The notes under the pieces were generated by a model. The model ran no database searches and was not told where the DNA came from. It worked only from the letters and a program-made list of their open reading frames with translations. 64,000 nt of DNA from Karalla daura (lineage: Eukaryota > Chordata > Actinopteri > Chaetodontiformes > Leiognathidae), in assembly GCA_029224185.1 (NCBI GenBank), contig CM055198.1:496001-560000 (forward strand), given 5' to 3'. Position numbers and translations under genes: made by a program. Below, piece after piece: positions 43,590-54,459 of the stretch; position 1 is the first letter of the stretch; every line of letters starts with the position of its first letter.

Positions 43590-43663
43590 GGCCGGTTAGC
43601 TCAGTTGGTTAGAGCATGGTTCTAATAACGCTAAGGTCATGTGTTCAACCCCCATACTGGCCA
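43590..43663 (+). tRNA. tRNA-Ile-AAT: tRNA-Ile(AAU), Ile-3 with G26A
   Basis: D unit of 616 bp, flank b. The junction base 26 is A (gagcatgg). Confidence 0.6.
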
Positions 43664-43697
43664 ATCCTCCTGTTGCAAAAGGAAGACAGCTTTCTGG

Positions 43698-43770
43698 GAC
43701 CACGTGGCCTAATGTACAAGGCATCTGACTTCGGATCAGAAGATTGAGGGTTCGAGTCCCTTCGTGGTTG
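43698..43770 (+). tRNA. tRNA-Arg-TCG: tRNA-Arg(UCG), class Arg-2
   Basis: G19T copy; the last Arg-2 gene of the window. Confidence 0.75.
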
Positions 43771-44205
43771 TAAATTGCCCAACAGTAGCAGCAGACAAGC
43801 GGATGACTGTGTGCTGAAACAGCGACTACTCAAATGACCAGCCACGGCTGTTCTGAGTCCATACATGCTGGACAAAAAGTCCCTCTAACCCTAACCTCCA
43901 TAGTGGCCATCGCTTTAATGCCTGTCTTGAGCGTTGCTCATTGTCTTCTACGGGCCTTGTGATGAGATAAAAGAAGTCCTTGTGATATTGTAGGGTATCA
44001 AGGGTGTAAGATGACAAATGGGTGTTGTTCTGGGTAATTTTCGATTCATTCTATCCTTTTTCTCAGTTGGAAAATACTTTTCCCAAGAGACACCTGTTGA
44101 GTGCTCGCAGTGTCACATGACAAGCAAGACTTGAAAAGGCAGTTTTTGCCTGCATTTGCTTGATAATTCTGTACCAACCTCTTGAAAAATATAGTTGCAG
44201 AAAAA

Positions 44206-44279
44206 GGCCGGTTAGCTCAGTTGGTTAGAGCGTGGTGCTAATAACGCCAAGGTCATGGGTTCAACCCCCATACTGGCCA
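44206..44279 (+). tRNA. tRNA-Ile-AAT: tRNA-Ile(AAU), class Ile-1
   Basis: Unmodified, S unit of 564 bp, flank a. Confidence 0.95.
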
Positions 44280-44769
44280 ATCCTGCTGTTCTTATACGCA
44301 GTCGTGCAGATCTAATGGTAGGAAAAAGAGGCACCAAAAGAATCTTGGGAACCGTGATGGACTGCTGGGTCTGTTGAACGCCTACGGTGTGATGCTCTTG
44401 CTTGCAAATCTATTGATGCTCCTAATCAATGCATGCTCCTAATCAATGCATCAATGCACCTCCATAATGGCCATTGTTCCAATGCCTGTCTTGAGCGTTG
44501 CTCATTGTCTTCTACAGGTCTTGTGATGAGATAAAAGAAGTCCTTGTGATATTGTAGGGTATCAAGGGTGTACGATGACAAATGGGTGTTGTTCTGGGTA
44601 ACTTTCGATTCATTCTATCCTATGTCTCAGTTGGAAAATACTTTTCCCAAGAGACACCTGTTGAGTGCTCGCAATCTCACATGACAAGCAAGACTTGAAA
44701 AGGCAGTTTTTGCCTGCATTTGCTTGATAATTCTGTACCAACCTCTTGAAAAATATCGTTGCAGAAAAA

Positions 44770-44843
44770 GGCCGGTTAGCTCTGTTGGTTAGAGCGTGGT
44801 GCTAATAACGCTAAGGTCATGTGTTCAACCCCCATACTGGCCA
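44770..44843 (+). tRNA. tRNA-Ile-AAT: tRNA-Ile(AAU), Ile-2 with A14T
   Basis: D unit of 616 bp, flank b. gctctgttgg changes the invariant A14, which normally contacts T8, and alters box A. Confidence 0.6.
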
Positions 44844-44877
44844 ATCCTCCTGTTGCAAAAGGAAGACAGCTTTCTGG

Positions 44878-44950
44878 GACCACGTGGCCTAATGGACAAG
44901 GCATCTGACTTCGGATCAGAAGATTGAGGGTTCGAGTCCCTTCGTGGTTG
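44878..44950 (+). tRNA. tRNA-Arg-TCG: tRNA-Arg(UCG), class Arg-1
   Basis: Intact copy. The spacer behind it lacks both usual T4 runs, so the first one is the T5 at about 45323. Confidence 0.93.
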
Positions 44951-45385
44951 TAAATTGCCCAACAGTAGCAGCAGACAAGCGGATGACTGTGTGCTGAAAC
45001 AGCGACTACTCAAATGACCAGCCACGGCTGTTCTGAGTCCATACATGCTGGACAAAAAGTCCCTCTAACCCTAACCTCCATAGTGGCCATCGCTTTAATG
45101 CCTGTCTTGAGCGTTGCTCATTGTCTTCTACAGGTCTAGTGATGAGATAAAAGAAGTCCTTGTGATATTGTAGGGTATCAAGGGTGTGAGATGACAAATG
45201 GGTGTTGTTCTGGGTAACTTTCGATTCATTCTATCCTATGTCTCAGTTGGAAAATAGTATTCCCAAGAGACACCTGTTGAGTGCTCGCAATGTCACATGA
45301 CAAGCAAGACTTGAAAAGGCAGTTTTTGCCTGCATTTGCTTGATAATTCTGTCCCAACCTCTTGAAAAAAATCGTTGCAGAAAAA

Positions 45386-45459
45386 GGCCGGTTAGCTCAG
45401 TTGGTTCGAGCGTGGTGCTAATAACGCTAAGGTCATGTGTTCAACCCCCATACTGGCCA
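45386..45459 (+). tRNA. tRNA-Ile-AAT: tRNA-Ile(AAU), Ile-2 with A21C
   Basis: D unit of 616 bp, flank d; opens the first 2422-bp tetramer. Confidence 0.72.
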
Positions 45460-45493
45460 ATCCTCCTGTTGGAAAAGGAAGACAGCTTTCTGC

Positions 45494-45566
45494 GACCACG
45501 TGGCCTAATGGACAAGGCGTCTGACTTCGGATCAGAAGATTGAGGGTTCGAGTCCCTTCGTGGTTG
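45494..45566 (+). tRNA. tRNA-Arg-TCG: tRNA-Arg(UCG), class Arg-1b
   Basis: Intact copy with G26, preceded by C. Confidence 0.94.
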
Positions 45567-46001
45567 TAATTTGCCCAACAGTCGCAGCAGACAAGCGGAT
45601 GACTGTGTGCTGAAACAGCGACTACTCAAATGACCAGCCACGGCTGTTCTGAGTCCATACATGCTGGACAAAAAGTCCCTCTAACCCTAACCTCCATAGT
45701 GGCCATCGCTTTAATGCCTGTCTTGAGCGTTGTTCATTGTCTTCTACGGGCCTTGTGATGAGATAAAAGAAGTCCTTGTGATATTGTAGGGTATCAAGGG
45801 TGTAAGATGACAAATGGGTGTTGTTCTGGGTAATTTTCGATTCATTCTATCCTATGTCTCAGTTGGAAAATACTTTTCCCAAGAGACACCTGTTGAGTGC
45901 TCGCAGTGTCACATGACAAGCAAGACTTGAAAAGGCAGTTTTTGCCTGCATTTGCTTGATAATTCTGTACCAACCTCTTGAAAAATATAGCTGCGGAAAG
46001 A

Positions 46002-46075
46002 GGCCGGTTAGCTCAGTTGGTTAGAGCGTGGTGCTAATAACGCCAAGGTCATGGGTTCAACCCCCATACTGGCCA
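46002..46075 (+). tRNA. tRNA-Ile-AAT: tRNA-Ile(AAU), class Ile-1
   Basis: Unmodified, S unit of 574 bp. Flank c here precedes an intact gene, unlike the flank-c units left of 43 kb. Confidence 0.95.
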
Positions 46076-46575
46076 ATCCTGCTGTTCTTATACGCAGTCG
46101 TGCAGATCGAATGGTCTGAAAAAGTAGGAAAAAGAGGCACCAACAGAATCTTGGGAACCGTGATGGACTGCTGGGTCTGTTGAACGCCTACGGTGTGATG
46201 CTCTTGCTTGCAAATCTATTGATGCTCCTCATCAATGCATGCTCCTAATCAATGCATCAATGCACCTCCATAATGGCCATTGTTCCAATGCCTGTCTTGA
46301 GCGTTGCTCATTGTCTTCTACAGGTCTTGTGATGAGATAAAAGAAGTCCTTGTGATATTGTAGGGTATCAAGGGTGTACGATGACAAATGGGTGTTGTTC
46401 TGGGTAACTTTCGATTCATTCTATCCTATGTCTCAGTTGGAAAATACTTTTCCCAAGAGACACCTGTTGAGTGCTCGCAATGTCACATGACAAGCAAGAC
46501 TTGAAAAGGCAGTTTTTGCCTGCATTTGCTTGATAATTCTGTACCAACCTCTTGAAAAATATCGTTGCAGAAAAA

Positions 46576-46649
46576 GGCCGGTTAGCTCTGTTGGTTAGAG
46601 CGTGGTGCTAATAACGCTAAGGTCATGTGTTCAACCCCCATACTGGCCA
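46576..46649 (+). tRNA. tRNA-Ile-AAT: tRNA-Ile(AAU), Ile-2 with A14T
   Basis: D unit of 616 bp, flank b. Confidence 0.6.
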
Positions 46650-46683
46650 ATCCTCCTGTTGGAAAAGGAAGACAGCTTTCTGG

Positions 46684-46756
46684 GACCACGTGGCCTAATG
46701 GATAAGGCATCTGACTTCGGATCAGAAGATTGAGGGTTCGAGTCCCTTCGTGGTTG
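46684..46756 (+). tRNA. tRNA-Arg-TCG: tRNA-Arg(UCG), Arg-1 with T20a
   Basis: Intact copy whose D loop reads aatggataagg, as in the usual animal gene. Confidence 0.94.
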
Positions 46757-47191
46757 TAAATTGCCCAACAGTAGCAGCAGACAAGCGCATGACTGTGTGC
46801 TGAAACAGCGACTACTCAAATGACCAGCCACGGCTGTTCTGAGTCCATACATGCTGGACAAAAAGTCCCTCTAACCCTAACCTCCATAGTGGCCATCGCT
46901 TTAATGCCTGTCTTGAGCGTTGCTCATTGTCTTCTACGGGCCTTGTGATGAGATAAAAGAAGTCCTTGTGATATTGTAGGGTATCAAGGGTGTAAGATGA
47001 CAAATGGGTGTTGTTCTGGGTAATTTTCGATTCATTCTATCCTATGTCTCAGTTGGAAAATACTTTTCCCAAGAGACACCTGTTGAGTGCTCGCAGTGTC
47101 ACATGACAAGCAAGACTTGAAAAGGCAGTTTTTGCCTGCATTTGCTTGATAATTCTGTACCAACCTCTTGAAAAATATAGTTGCAGAAAAA

Positions 47192-47265
47192 GGCCGGTTA
47201 GCTCAGTTGGTTAGAGCGTGGTGCTAATAACGCTAAGGTCATGTGTTCAACCCCCATACTGGCCA
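47192..47265 (+). tRNA. tRNA-Ile-AAT: tRNA-Ile(AAU), class Ile-2
   Basis: D unit of 616 bp, flank a. Confidence 0.8.
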
Positions 47266-47299
47266 ATCCTCCTGTTGCAAAAGGAAGACAGCTTTCTGG

Positions 47300-47372
47300 G
47301 ACCACGTGGCCTAATGGACAAGGCATCTGACTTCGGATCAGAAGATTGAGGGTTCGAGTCCCTTCGTGGTTG
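47300..47372 (+). tRNA. tRNA-Arg-TCG: tRNA-Arg(UCG), class Arg-1
   Basis: Intact copy; agcagcggac further downstream marks this lineage. Confidence 0.93.
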
Positions 47373-47807
47373 TAAATTGCCCAACAGTAGCAGCGGACAA
47401 GCGGATGACTGTGTGCTGAAACAGCGACTACTCAAATGACCAGCCACGGCTGTTCTGAGTCCATACATGCTGGACAAAAAGTCCCTCTAACCCTGACCTC
47501 CATAGTGGCCATCGCTTTAATGCCTGTCTTGAGCGTTGCTCATTGTCTTCTACAGGTCTAGTGATGAGATAAAAGAAGTCCTTGTGATATTGTAGGGTAT
47601 CAAGGGTGTGAGATGACAAATGGGTGTTGTTCTGGGTAACTTTCGATTCATTCTATCCTATGTCTCAGTTGGAAAATAGTATTCCCAAGAGACACCTGTT
47701 GAGTGCTCGCAATGTCACATGACAAGCAAGACTTGAAAAGGCAGTTTTTGCCTGCATTTGCTTGATAATTCTGTCCCAACCTCTTGAAAAAAATCGTTGC
47801 AGAAAAA

Positions 47808-47881
47808 GGCCGGTTAGCTCAGTTGGTTCGAGCGTGGTGCTAATAACGCTAAGGTCATGTGTTCAACCCCCATACTGGCCA
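47808..47881 (+). tRNA. tRNA-Ile-AAT: tRNA-Ile(AAU), Ile-2 with A21C
   Basis: D unit of 616 bp, flank d; opens the second tetramer. Confidence 0.72.
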
Positions 47882-47915
47882 ATCCTCCTGTTGGAAAAGG
47901 AAGACAGCTTTCTGC

Positions 47916-47988
47916 GACCACGTGGCCTAATGGACAAGGCGTCTGACTTCGGATCAGAAGAATGAGGGTTCGAGTCCCTTCGTGGTTG
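47916..47988 (+). tRNA. tRNA-Arg-TCG: tRNA-Arg(UCG), Arg-1b with T47A
   Basis: Intact stems; the variable loop reads agaatg. This is one of the few differences between tetramers. Confidence 0.92.
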
Positions 47989-48423
47989 TAATTTGCCCAA
48001 CAGTCGCAGCAGACAAGCGGATGACTGTGTGCTGAAACAGCGACTACTCAAATGACCAGCCACGGCTGTTCTGAGTCCATACATGCTGGACAAAAAGTCC
48101 CTCTAACCCTAACCTCCATAGTGGCCATCGCTTTAATGCCTGTCTTGAGCGTTGTTCATTGTCTTCTACGGGCCTTGTGATGAGATAAAAGAAGTCCTTG
48201 TGATATTGTAGGGTATCAAGGGTGTAAGATGACAAATGGGTGTTGTTCTGGGTAATTTTCGATTCATTCTATCCTATGTCTCAGTTGGAAAATACTTTTC
48301 CCAAGAGACACCTGTTGAGTGCTCGCAGTGTCACATGACAAGCAAGACTTGAAAAGGCAGTTTTTGCCTGCATTTGCTTGATAATTCTGTACCAACCTCT
48401 TGAAAAATATAGCTGCGGAAAGA

Positions 48424-48497
48424 GGCCGGTTAGCTCAGTTGGTTAGAGCGTGGTGCTAATAACGCCAAGGTCATGGGTTCAACCCCCATACTGGCCA
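48424..48497 (+). tRNA. tRNA-Ile-AAT: tRNA-Ile(AAU), class Ile-1
   Basis: Unmodified, S unit of 574 bp, flank c; second tetramer. Confidence 0.95.
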
Positions 48498-48997
48498 ATC
48501 CTGCTGTTCTTATACGCAGTCGTGCAGATCGAATGGTCTGAAAAAGTAGGAAAAAGAGGCACCAACAGAATCTTGGGAACCGTGATGGACTGCTGGGTCT
48601 GTTGAACGCCTACGGTGTGATGCTCTTGCTTGCAAATCTATTGATGCTCCTCATCAATGCATGCTCCTAATCAATGCATCAATGCACCTCCATAATGGCC
48701 ATTGTTCCAATGCCTGTCTTGAGCGTTGCTCATTGTCTTCTACAGGTCTTGTGATGAGATAAAAGAAGTCCTTGTGATATTGTAGGGTATCAAGGGTGTA
48801 CGATGACAAATGGGTGTTGTTCTGGGTAACTTTCGATTCATTCTATCCTATGTCTCAGTTGGAAAATACTTTTCCCAAGAGACACCTGTTGAGTGCTCGC
48901 AATGTCACATGACAAGCAAGACTTGAAAAGGCAGTTTTTGCCTGCATTTGCTTGATAATTCTGTACCAACCTCTTGAAAAATATCGTTGCAGAAAAA

Positions 48998-49071
48998 GGC
49001 CGGTTAGCTCTGTTGGTTAGAGCGTGGTGCTAATAACGCTAAGGTCATGTGTTCAACCCCCATACTGGCCA
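48998..49071 (+). tRNA. tRNA-Ile-AAT: tRNA-Ile(AAU), Ile-2 with A14T
   Basis: D unit of 616 bp, flank b; second tetramer. Confidence 0.6.
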
Positions 49072-49105
49072 ATCCTCCTGTTGGAAAAGGAAGACAGCTT
49101 TCTGG

Positions 49106-49178
49106 GACCACGTGGCCTAATGGATAAGGCATCTGACTTCGGATCAGAAGATTGAGGGTTCGAGTCCCTTCGTGGTTG
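49106..49178 (+). tRNA. tRNA-Arg-TCG: tRNA-Arg(UCG), Arg-1 with T20a
   Basis: Intact copy; counterpart of 46684. Confidence 0.94.
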
Positions 49179-49613
49179 TAAATTGCCCAACAGTAGCAGC
49201 AGACAAGCGCATGACTGTGTGCTGAAACAGCGACTACTCAAATGACCAGCCACGGCTGTTCTGAGTCCATACATGCTGGACAAAAAGTCCCTCTAACCCT
49301 AACCTCCATAGTGGCCATCGCTTTAATGCCTGTCTTGAGCGTTGCTCATTGTCTTCTACGGGCCTTGTGATGAGATAAAAGAAGTCCTTGTGATATTGTA
49401 GGGTATCAAGGGTGTAAGATGACAAATGGGTGTTGTTCTGGGTAATTTTCGATTCATTCTATCCTATGTCTCAGTTGGAAAATACTTTTCCCAAGAGACA
49501 CCTGTTGAGTGCTCGCAGTGTCACATGACAAGCAAGACTTGAAAAGGCAGTTTTTGCCTGCATTTGCTTGATAATTCTGTACCAACCTCTTGAAAAATAT
49601 AGTTGCAGAAAAA

Positions 49614-49687
49614 GGCCGGTTAGCTCAGTTGGTTAGAGCGTGGTGCTAATAACGCTAAGGTCATGTGTTCAACCCCCATACTGGCCA
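49614..49687 (+). tRNA. tRNA-Ile-AAT: tRNA-Ile(AAU), class Ile-2
   Basis: D unit of 616 bp, flank a; second tetramer. Confidence 0.8.
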
Positions 49688-49721
49688 ATCCTCCTGTTGC
49701 AAAAGGAAGACAGCTTTCTGG

Positions 49722-49794
49722 GACCACGTGGCCTAATGGACAAGGCATCTGACTTCGGATCAGAAGATTGAGGGTTCGAGTCCCTTCGTGGTTG
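49722..49794 (+). tRNA. tRNA-Arg-TCG: tRNA-Arg(UCG), class Arg-1
   Basis: Intact copy; counterpart of 47300. The spacer behind has the private cagcaactac. Confidence 0.93.
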
Positions 49795-50229
49795 TAAATT
49801 GCCCAACAGTAGCAGCGGACAAGCGGATGACTGTGTGCTGAAACAGCAACTACTCAAATGACCAGCCACGGCTGTTCTGAGTCCATACATGCTGGACAAA
49901 AAGTCCCTCTAACCCTGACCTCCATAGTGGCCATCGCTTTAATGCCTGTCTTGAGCGTTGCTCATTGTCTTCTACAGGTCTAGTGATGAGATAAAAGAAG
50001 TCCTTGTGATATTGTAGGGTATCAAGGGTGTGAGATGACAAATGGGTGTTGTTCTGGGTAACTTTCGATTCATTCTATCCTATGTCTCAGTTGGAAAATA
50101 GTATTCCCAAGAGACACCTGTTGAGTGCTCGCAATGTCACATGACAAGCAAGACTTGAAAAGGCAGTTTTTGCCTGCATTTGCTTGATAATTCTGTCCCA
50201 ACCTCTTGAAAAAAATCGTTGCAGAAAAA

Positions 50230-50303
50230 GGCCGGTTAGCTCAGTTGGTTCGAGCGTGGTGCTAATAACGCTAAGGTCATGTGTTCAACCCCCATACTGG
50301 CCA
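50230..50303 (+). tRNA. tRNA-Ile-AAT: tRNA-Ile(AAU), Ile-2 with A21C
   Basis: D unit of 616 bp, flank d; opens the third tetramer. Confidence 0.72.
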
Positions 50304-50337
50304 ATCCTCCTGTTGGAAAAGGAAGACAGCTTTCTGC

Positions 50338-50410
50338 GACCACGTGGCCTAATGGACAAGGCGTCTGACTTCGGATCAGAAGATTGAGGGTTCGAGTCCC
50401 TTCGTGGTTG
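50338..50410 (+). tRNA. tRNA-Arg-TCG: tRNA-Arg(UCG), class Arg-1b
   Basis: Intact copy with G26; counterpart of 45494. Confidence 0.94.
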
Positions 50411-50845
50411 TAATTTGCCCAACAGTCGCAGCAGACAAGCGGATGACTGTGTGCTGAAACAGCGACTACTCAAATGACCAGCCACGGCTGTTCTGAGTCC
50501 ATACATGCTGGACAAAAAGTCCCTCTAACCCTAACCTCCATAGTGGCCATCGCTTTAATGCCTGTCTTGAGCGTTGTTCATTGTCTTCTACGGGCCTTGT
50601 GATGAGATAAAAGAAGTCCTTGTGATATTGTAGGGTATCAAGGGTGTAAGATGACAAATGGGTGTTGTTCTGGGTAATTTTCGATTCATTCTATCCTATG
50701 TCTCAGTTGGAAAATACTTTTCCCAAGAGACACCTGTTGAGTGCTCGCAGTGTCACATGACAAGCAAGACTTGAAAAGGCAGTTTTTGCCTGCATTTGCT
50801 TGATAATTCTGTACCAACCTCTTGAAAAATATAGCTGCGGAAAGA

Positions 50846-50919
50846 GGCCGGTTAGCTCAGTTGGTTAGAGCGTGGTGCTAATAACGCCAAGGTCATGGGT
50901 TCAACCCCCATACTGGCCA
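50846..50919 (+). tRNA. tRNA-Ile-AAT: tRNA-Ile(AAU), class Ile-1
   Basis: Unmodified, S unit of 574 bp, flank c; third tetramer. Confidence 0.95.
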
Positions 50920-51419
50920 ATCCTGCTGTTCTTATACGCAGTCGTGCAGATCGAATGGTCTGAAAAAGTAGGAAAAAGAGGCACCAACAGAATCTTGGGA
51001 ACCGTGATGGACTGCTGGGTCTGTTGAACGCCTACGGTGTGATGCTCTTGCTTGCAAATCTATTGATGCTCCTCATCAATGCATGCTCCTAATCAATGCA
51101 TCAATGCACCTCCATAATGGCCATTGTTCCAATGCCTGTCTTGAGCGTTGCTCATTGTCTTCTACAGGTCTTGTGATGAGATAAAAGAAGTCCTTGTGAT
51201 ATTGTAGGGTATCAAGGGTGTACGATGACAAATGGGTGTTGTTCTGGGTAACTTTCGATTCATTCTATCCTATGTCTCAGTTGGAAAATACTTTTCCCAA
51301 GAGACACCTGTTGAGTGCTCGCAATGTCACATGACAAGCAAGACTTGAAAAGGCAGTTTTTGCCTGCATTTGCTTGATAATTCTGTACCAACCTCTTGAA
51401 AAATATCGTTGCAGAAAAA

Positions 51420-51493
51420 GGCCGGTTAGCTCTGTTGGTTAGAGCGTGGTGCTAATAACGCTAAGGTCATGTGTTCAACCCCCATACTGGCCA
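51420..51493 (+). tRNA. tRNA-Ile-AAT: tRNA-Ile(AAU), Ile-2 with A14T
   Basis: D unit of 616 bp, flank b; third tetramer. Confidence 0.6.
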
Positions 51494-51527
51494 ATCCTCC
51501 TGTTGGAAAAGGAAGACAGCTTTCTGG

Positions 51528-51600
51528 GACCACGTGGCCTAATGGATAAGGCATCTGACTTCGGATCAGAAGATTGAGGGTTCGAGTCCCTTCGTGGTTG
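51528..51600 (+). tRNA. tRNA-Arg-TCG: tRNA-Arg(UCG), Arg-1 with T20a
   Basis: Intact copy. Downstream reads gcggatgac where the two earlier tetramers have gcgcatgac. Confidence 0.94.
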
Positions 51601-52035
51601 TAAATTGCCCAACAGTAGCAGCAGACAAGCGGATGACTGTGTGCTGAAACAGCGACTACTCAAATGACCAGCCACGGCTGTTCTGAGTCCATACATGCTG
51701 GACAAAAAGTCCCTCTAACCCTAACCTCCATAGTGGCCATCGCTTTAATGCCTGTCTTGAGCGTTGCTCATTGTCTTCTACGGGCCTTGTGATGAGATAA
51801 AAGAAGTCCTTGTGATATTGTAGGGTATCAAGGGTGTAAGATGACAAATGGGTGTTGTTCTGGGTAATTTTCGATTCATTCTATCCTATGTCTCAGTTGG
51901 AAAATACTTTTCCCAAGAGACACCTGTTGAGTGCTCGCAGTGTCACATGACAAGCAAGACTTGAAAAGGCAGTTTTTGCCTGCATTTGCTTGATAATTCT
52001 GTACCAACCTCTTGAAAAATATAGTTGCAGAAAAA

Positions 52036-52109
52036 GGCCGGTTAGCTCAGTTGGTTAGAGCGTGGTGCTAATAACGCTAAGGTCATGTGTTCAACCCCCA
52101 TACTGGCCA
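52036..52109 (+). tRNA. tRNA-Ile-AAT: tRNA-Ile(AAU), class Ile-2
   Basis: D unit of 616 bp, flank a; third tetramer. Confidence 0.8.
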
Positions 52110-52143
52110 ATCCTCCTGTTGCAAAAGGAAGACAGCTTTCTGG

Positions 52144-52216
52144 GACCACGTGGCCTAATGGACAAGGCATCTGACTTCGGATCAGAAGATTGAGGGTTCG
52201 AGTCCCTTCGTGGTTG
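52144..52216 (+). tRNA. tRNA-Arg-TCG: tRNA-Arg(UCG), class Arg-1
   Basis: Intact copy; counterpart of 47300. Confidence 0.93.
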
Positions 52217-52651
52217 TAAATTGCCCAACAGTAGCAGCGGACAAGCGGATGACTGTGTGCTGAAACAGCGACTACTCAAATGACCAGCCACGGCTGTTCT
52301 GAGTCCATACATGCTGGACAAAAAGTCCCTCTAACCCTGACCTCCATAGTGGCCATCGCTTTAATGCCTGTCTTGAGCGTTGCTCATTGTCTTCTACGGG
52401 CCTTGTGATGAGATAAAAGAAGTCCTTGTGATATTGTAGGGTATCAAGGGTGTAAGATGACAAATGGGTGTTGTTCTGGGTAATTTTCGATTCATTCTAT
52501 CCTATGTCTCAGTTGGAAAATACTTTTCCCAAGAGACACCTGTTGAGTGCTCGCAGTGTCACATGACAAGCAAGACTTGAAAAGGCAGTTTTTGCCTGCA
52601 TTTGCTTGATAATTCTGTACCAACCTCTTGAAAAATATAGTTGCAGAAAAA

Positions 52652-52725
52652 GGCCGGTTAGCTCAGTTGGTTCGAGCGTGGTGCTAATAACGCCAAGGTC
52701 ATGGGTTCAACCCCCATACTGGCCA
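52652..52725 (+). tRNA. tRNA-Ile-AAT: tRNA-Ile(AAU), Ile-1 with A21C
   Basis: S unit of 564 bp, flank a. It breaks the tetramer order, since a D unit would be expected here. Confidence 0.85.
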
Positions 52726-53215
52726 ATCCTGCTGTTCTTATACGCAGTCGTGCAGATCTAATGGTAGGAAAAAGAGGCACCAACAGAATCTTGGGAACCG
52801 TGATGGACTGCTGGGTCTGTTGAACGCCTACGGTGTGATGCTCTTGCTTGCGAATCTATTGATGCTCCTAATCAATGCATGTTTCTAATCAATGCATCAA
52901 TGCACCTCCATAGTGGCCATTGCTCCAATGCCTGTCTTGAGCGTTGCTCATTGTCTTCTACAGGTCTAGTGATGAGATAAAAGAAGTCCTTGTGATATTG
53001 TAGGGTATCAAGGGTGTGAGATGACAAATGGGTGTTGTTCTGGGTAACTTTCGATTCATTCTATCCTATGTCTCAGTTGGAAAATACTATTCCCAAGAGA
53101 CACCTGTTGAGTGCTCGCAATGTCACATGACAAGCAAGACTTGAAAAGGCAGTTTTTGCCTGCATTTGCTTGATAATTCTGTCCCAACCTCTTGAAAAAA
53201 ATCGTTGCAGAAAAA

Positions 53216-53289
53216 GGCCGGTTAGCTCAGTTGGTTAGAGCGTGGTGCTAATAACGCTAAGGTCATGTGTTCAACCCCCATACTGGCCA
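53216..53289 (+). tRNA. tRNA-Ile-AAT: tRNA-Ile(AAU), class Ile-2
   Basis: D unit of 597 bp, flank d but with the normal A21. An 18-bp spacer deletion explains most of the shortening. Confidence 0.8.
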
Positions 53290-53323
53290 ATCCTCCTGTT
53301 GGAAAAGGAAGATAGCTTTCTGG

Positions 53324-53396
53324 GACCACGTGGCCTAATGGACAAGGCGTCTGACTTCGGATCAGAAGATTGAGGGTTCGAGTCCCTTCGTGGTTG
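53324..53396 (+). tRNA. tRNA-Arg-TCG: tRNA-Arg(UCG), class Arg-1b
   Basis: Intact copy with G26. Its flanks have private changes (gatagcttt before, agcacacaag and gaatatgagc after). Confidence 0.94.
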
Positions 53397-53812
53397 TAAT
53401 TTGCCCAACAGTCGCAGCACACAAGCGGATGAATATGAGCTGAAACAGCGACTACTCAAATGACCAGCCACGGCTGTTCTGAGTCCATACATGCTGGACA
53501 AAAAGTCCCTCTAACCCTAACCTCCATAGTGGCCATTGCTCCAATGCCTGTCTTGAGCGTTGCTCATTGTCTTCTGCAGGTCTATGATGAGATAAAAGAA
53601 GTCCTTGTGATATTGTAGGGTATCATGGGTGTTGTTCTGGGTAACTTTCGATTCTTTCTATCCTATGTCTCAGTTGGAAAATACTTTTCCCAAGAGACAC
53701 CTGTTGAGTGCTCGCAATGTCACATGACAAGCAAGACTTGAAAAGGCAGTTTTTGTCTGCATTTGCTTGATAATTCTGTCCCAACCTCTTGAAAAATATA
53801 GTTGCAGAAAAA

Positions 53813-53886
53813 GGCTGGTTAGCTCAGTTGGTTAGAGCGTGGTGCTAATAACGCCAAGGTCATGGGTTCAACCCCCATACTGGCCA
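53813..53886 (+). tRNA. tRNA-Ile-AAT: tRNA-Ile(AAU), Ile-1 with C4T
   Basis: S unit of 573 bp, flank a. C4T leaves a T4-G69 wobble in the acceptor stem. Confidence 0.92.
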
Positions 53887-54385
53887 ATCCTGCTGTTCTT
53901 ATACGCAGTCGTGCAGATCTAATGGTCTGAAAAAGTAGGAAAAAGAGGCACCAAAAGAATCTTGGGAACCGTGATGGACTGCTGGGTCTGTTGAACGCCG
54001 ACGGTGTGATGCTCTTGCTTGCAAATCTATTGATGCTCCTAATCAATGCATGCTCCTAATCAATGCATCAATGCACCTCCATAGTGGCCATTGCTCCAAT
54101 GCCTGTCTTGAGCGTTGCTCATTGTCTTCTGCAGGTCTATGATGAGATAAAAGAAGTCCTTGTGATATTGTAGGGTATCAAGGGTGTAAGATGACAAATG
54201 GGTGTTGTTCTGGGTAACTTTCGATTCTTTCTATCCTATGTCTCAGTTGGAAAATACTTTTCCCAAGAGACACCTGTTGAGTGCTCGCAATGTCACATGA
54301 CAAGCAAGACTTGAAAAGGCAGTTTTTGCCTGCATTTGCTTGATAATTCTGTACCAACCTCTTGAAAAATATAGTTGCAGAAAAA

Positions 54386-54459
54386 GGCCGGTTAGCTCAG
54401 TTGGTTAGAGCGTGGTGCTAATAACGCTAAGGTCATGGGTTCAACCCCCATACTGGCCA
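54386..54459 (+). tRNA. tRNA-Ile-AAT: tRNA-Ile(AAU), Ile-1 with C42T
   Basis: S unit of 574 bp, flank a. It has the C42T wobble of Ile-2 but an intact T stem, so it is an intermediate or recombinant. Confidence 0.94.

Larger units (their letters stand above)
45386..52651 (+). repeat. Higher-order repeat, 2422-bp tetramer, three complete copies
   Basis: The blocks start at 45386, 47808 and 50230 and have unit order D, S, D, D with spacings 616, 574, 616 and 616. Each block repeats the same private marks: flank d with A21C, then an S unit with flank c, then a D unit with A14T in Ile and gataagg in Arg, then a plain D unit. Few substitutions separate the copies. One is T47A in the Arg gene at 47916. 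Confidence 0.92.

Noticed and set aside
45340..45543. Plus-strand 67-codon frame through tRNA-Ile and tRNA-Arg
   Set aside because: It reads straight across two tRNA genes and exists only in flank-d units where the usual stop is missing.
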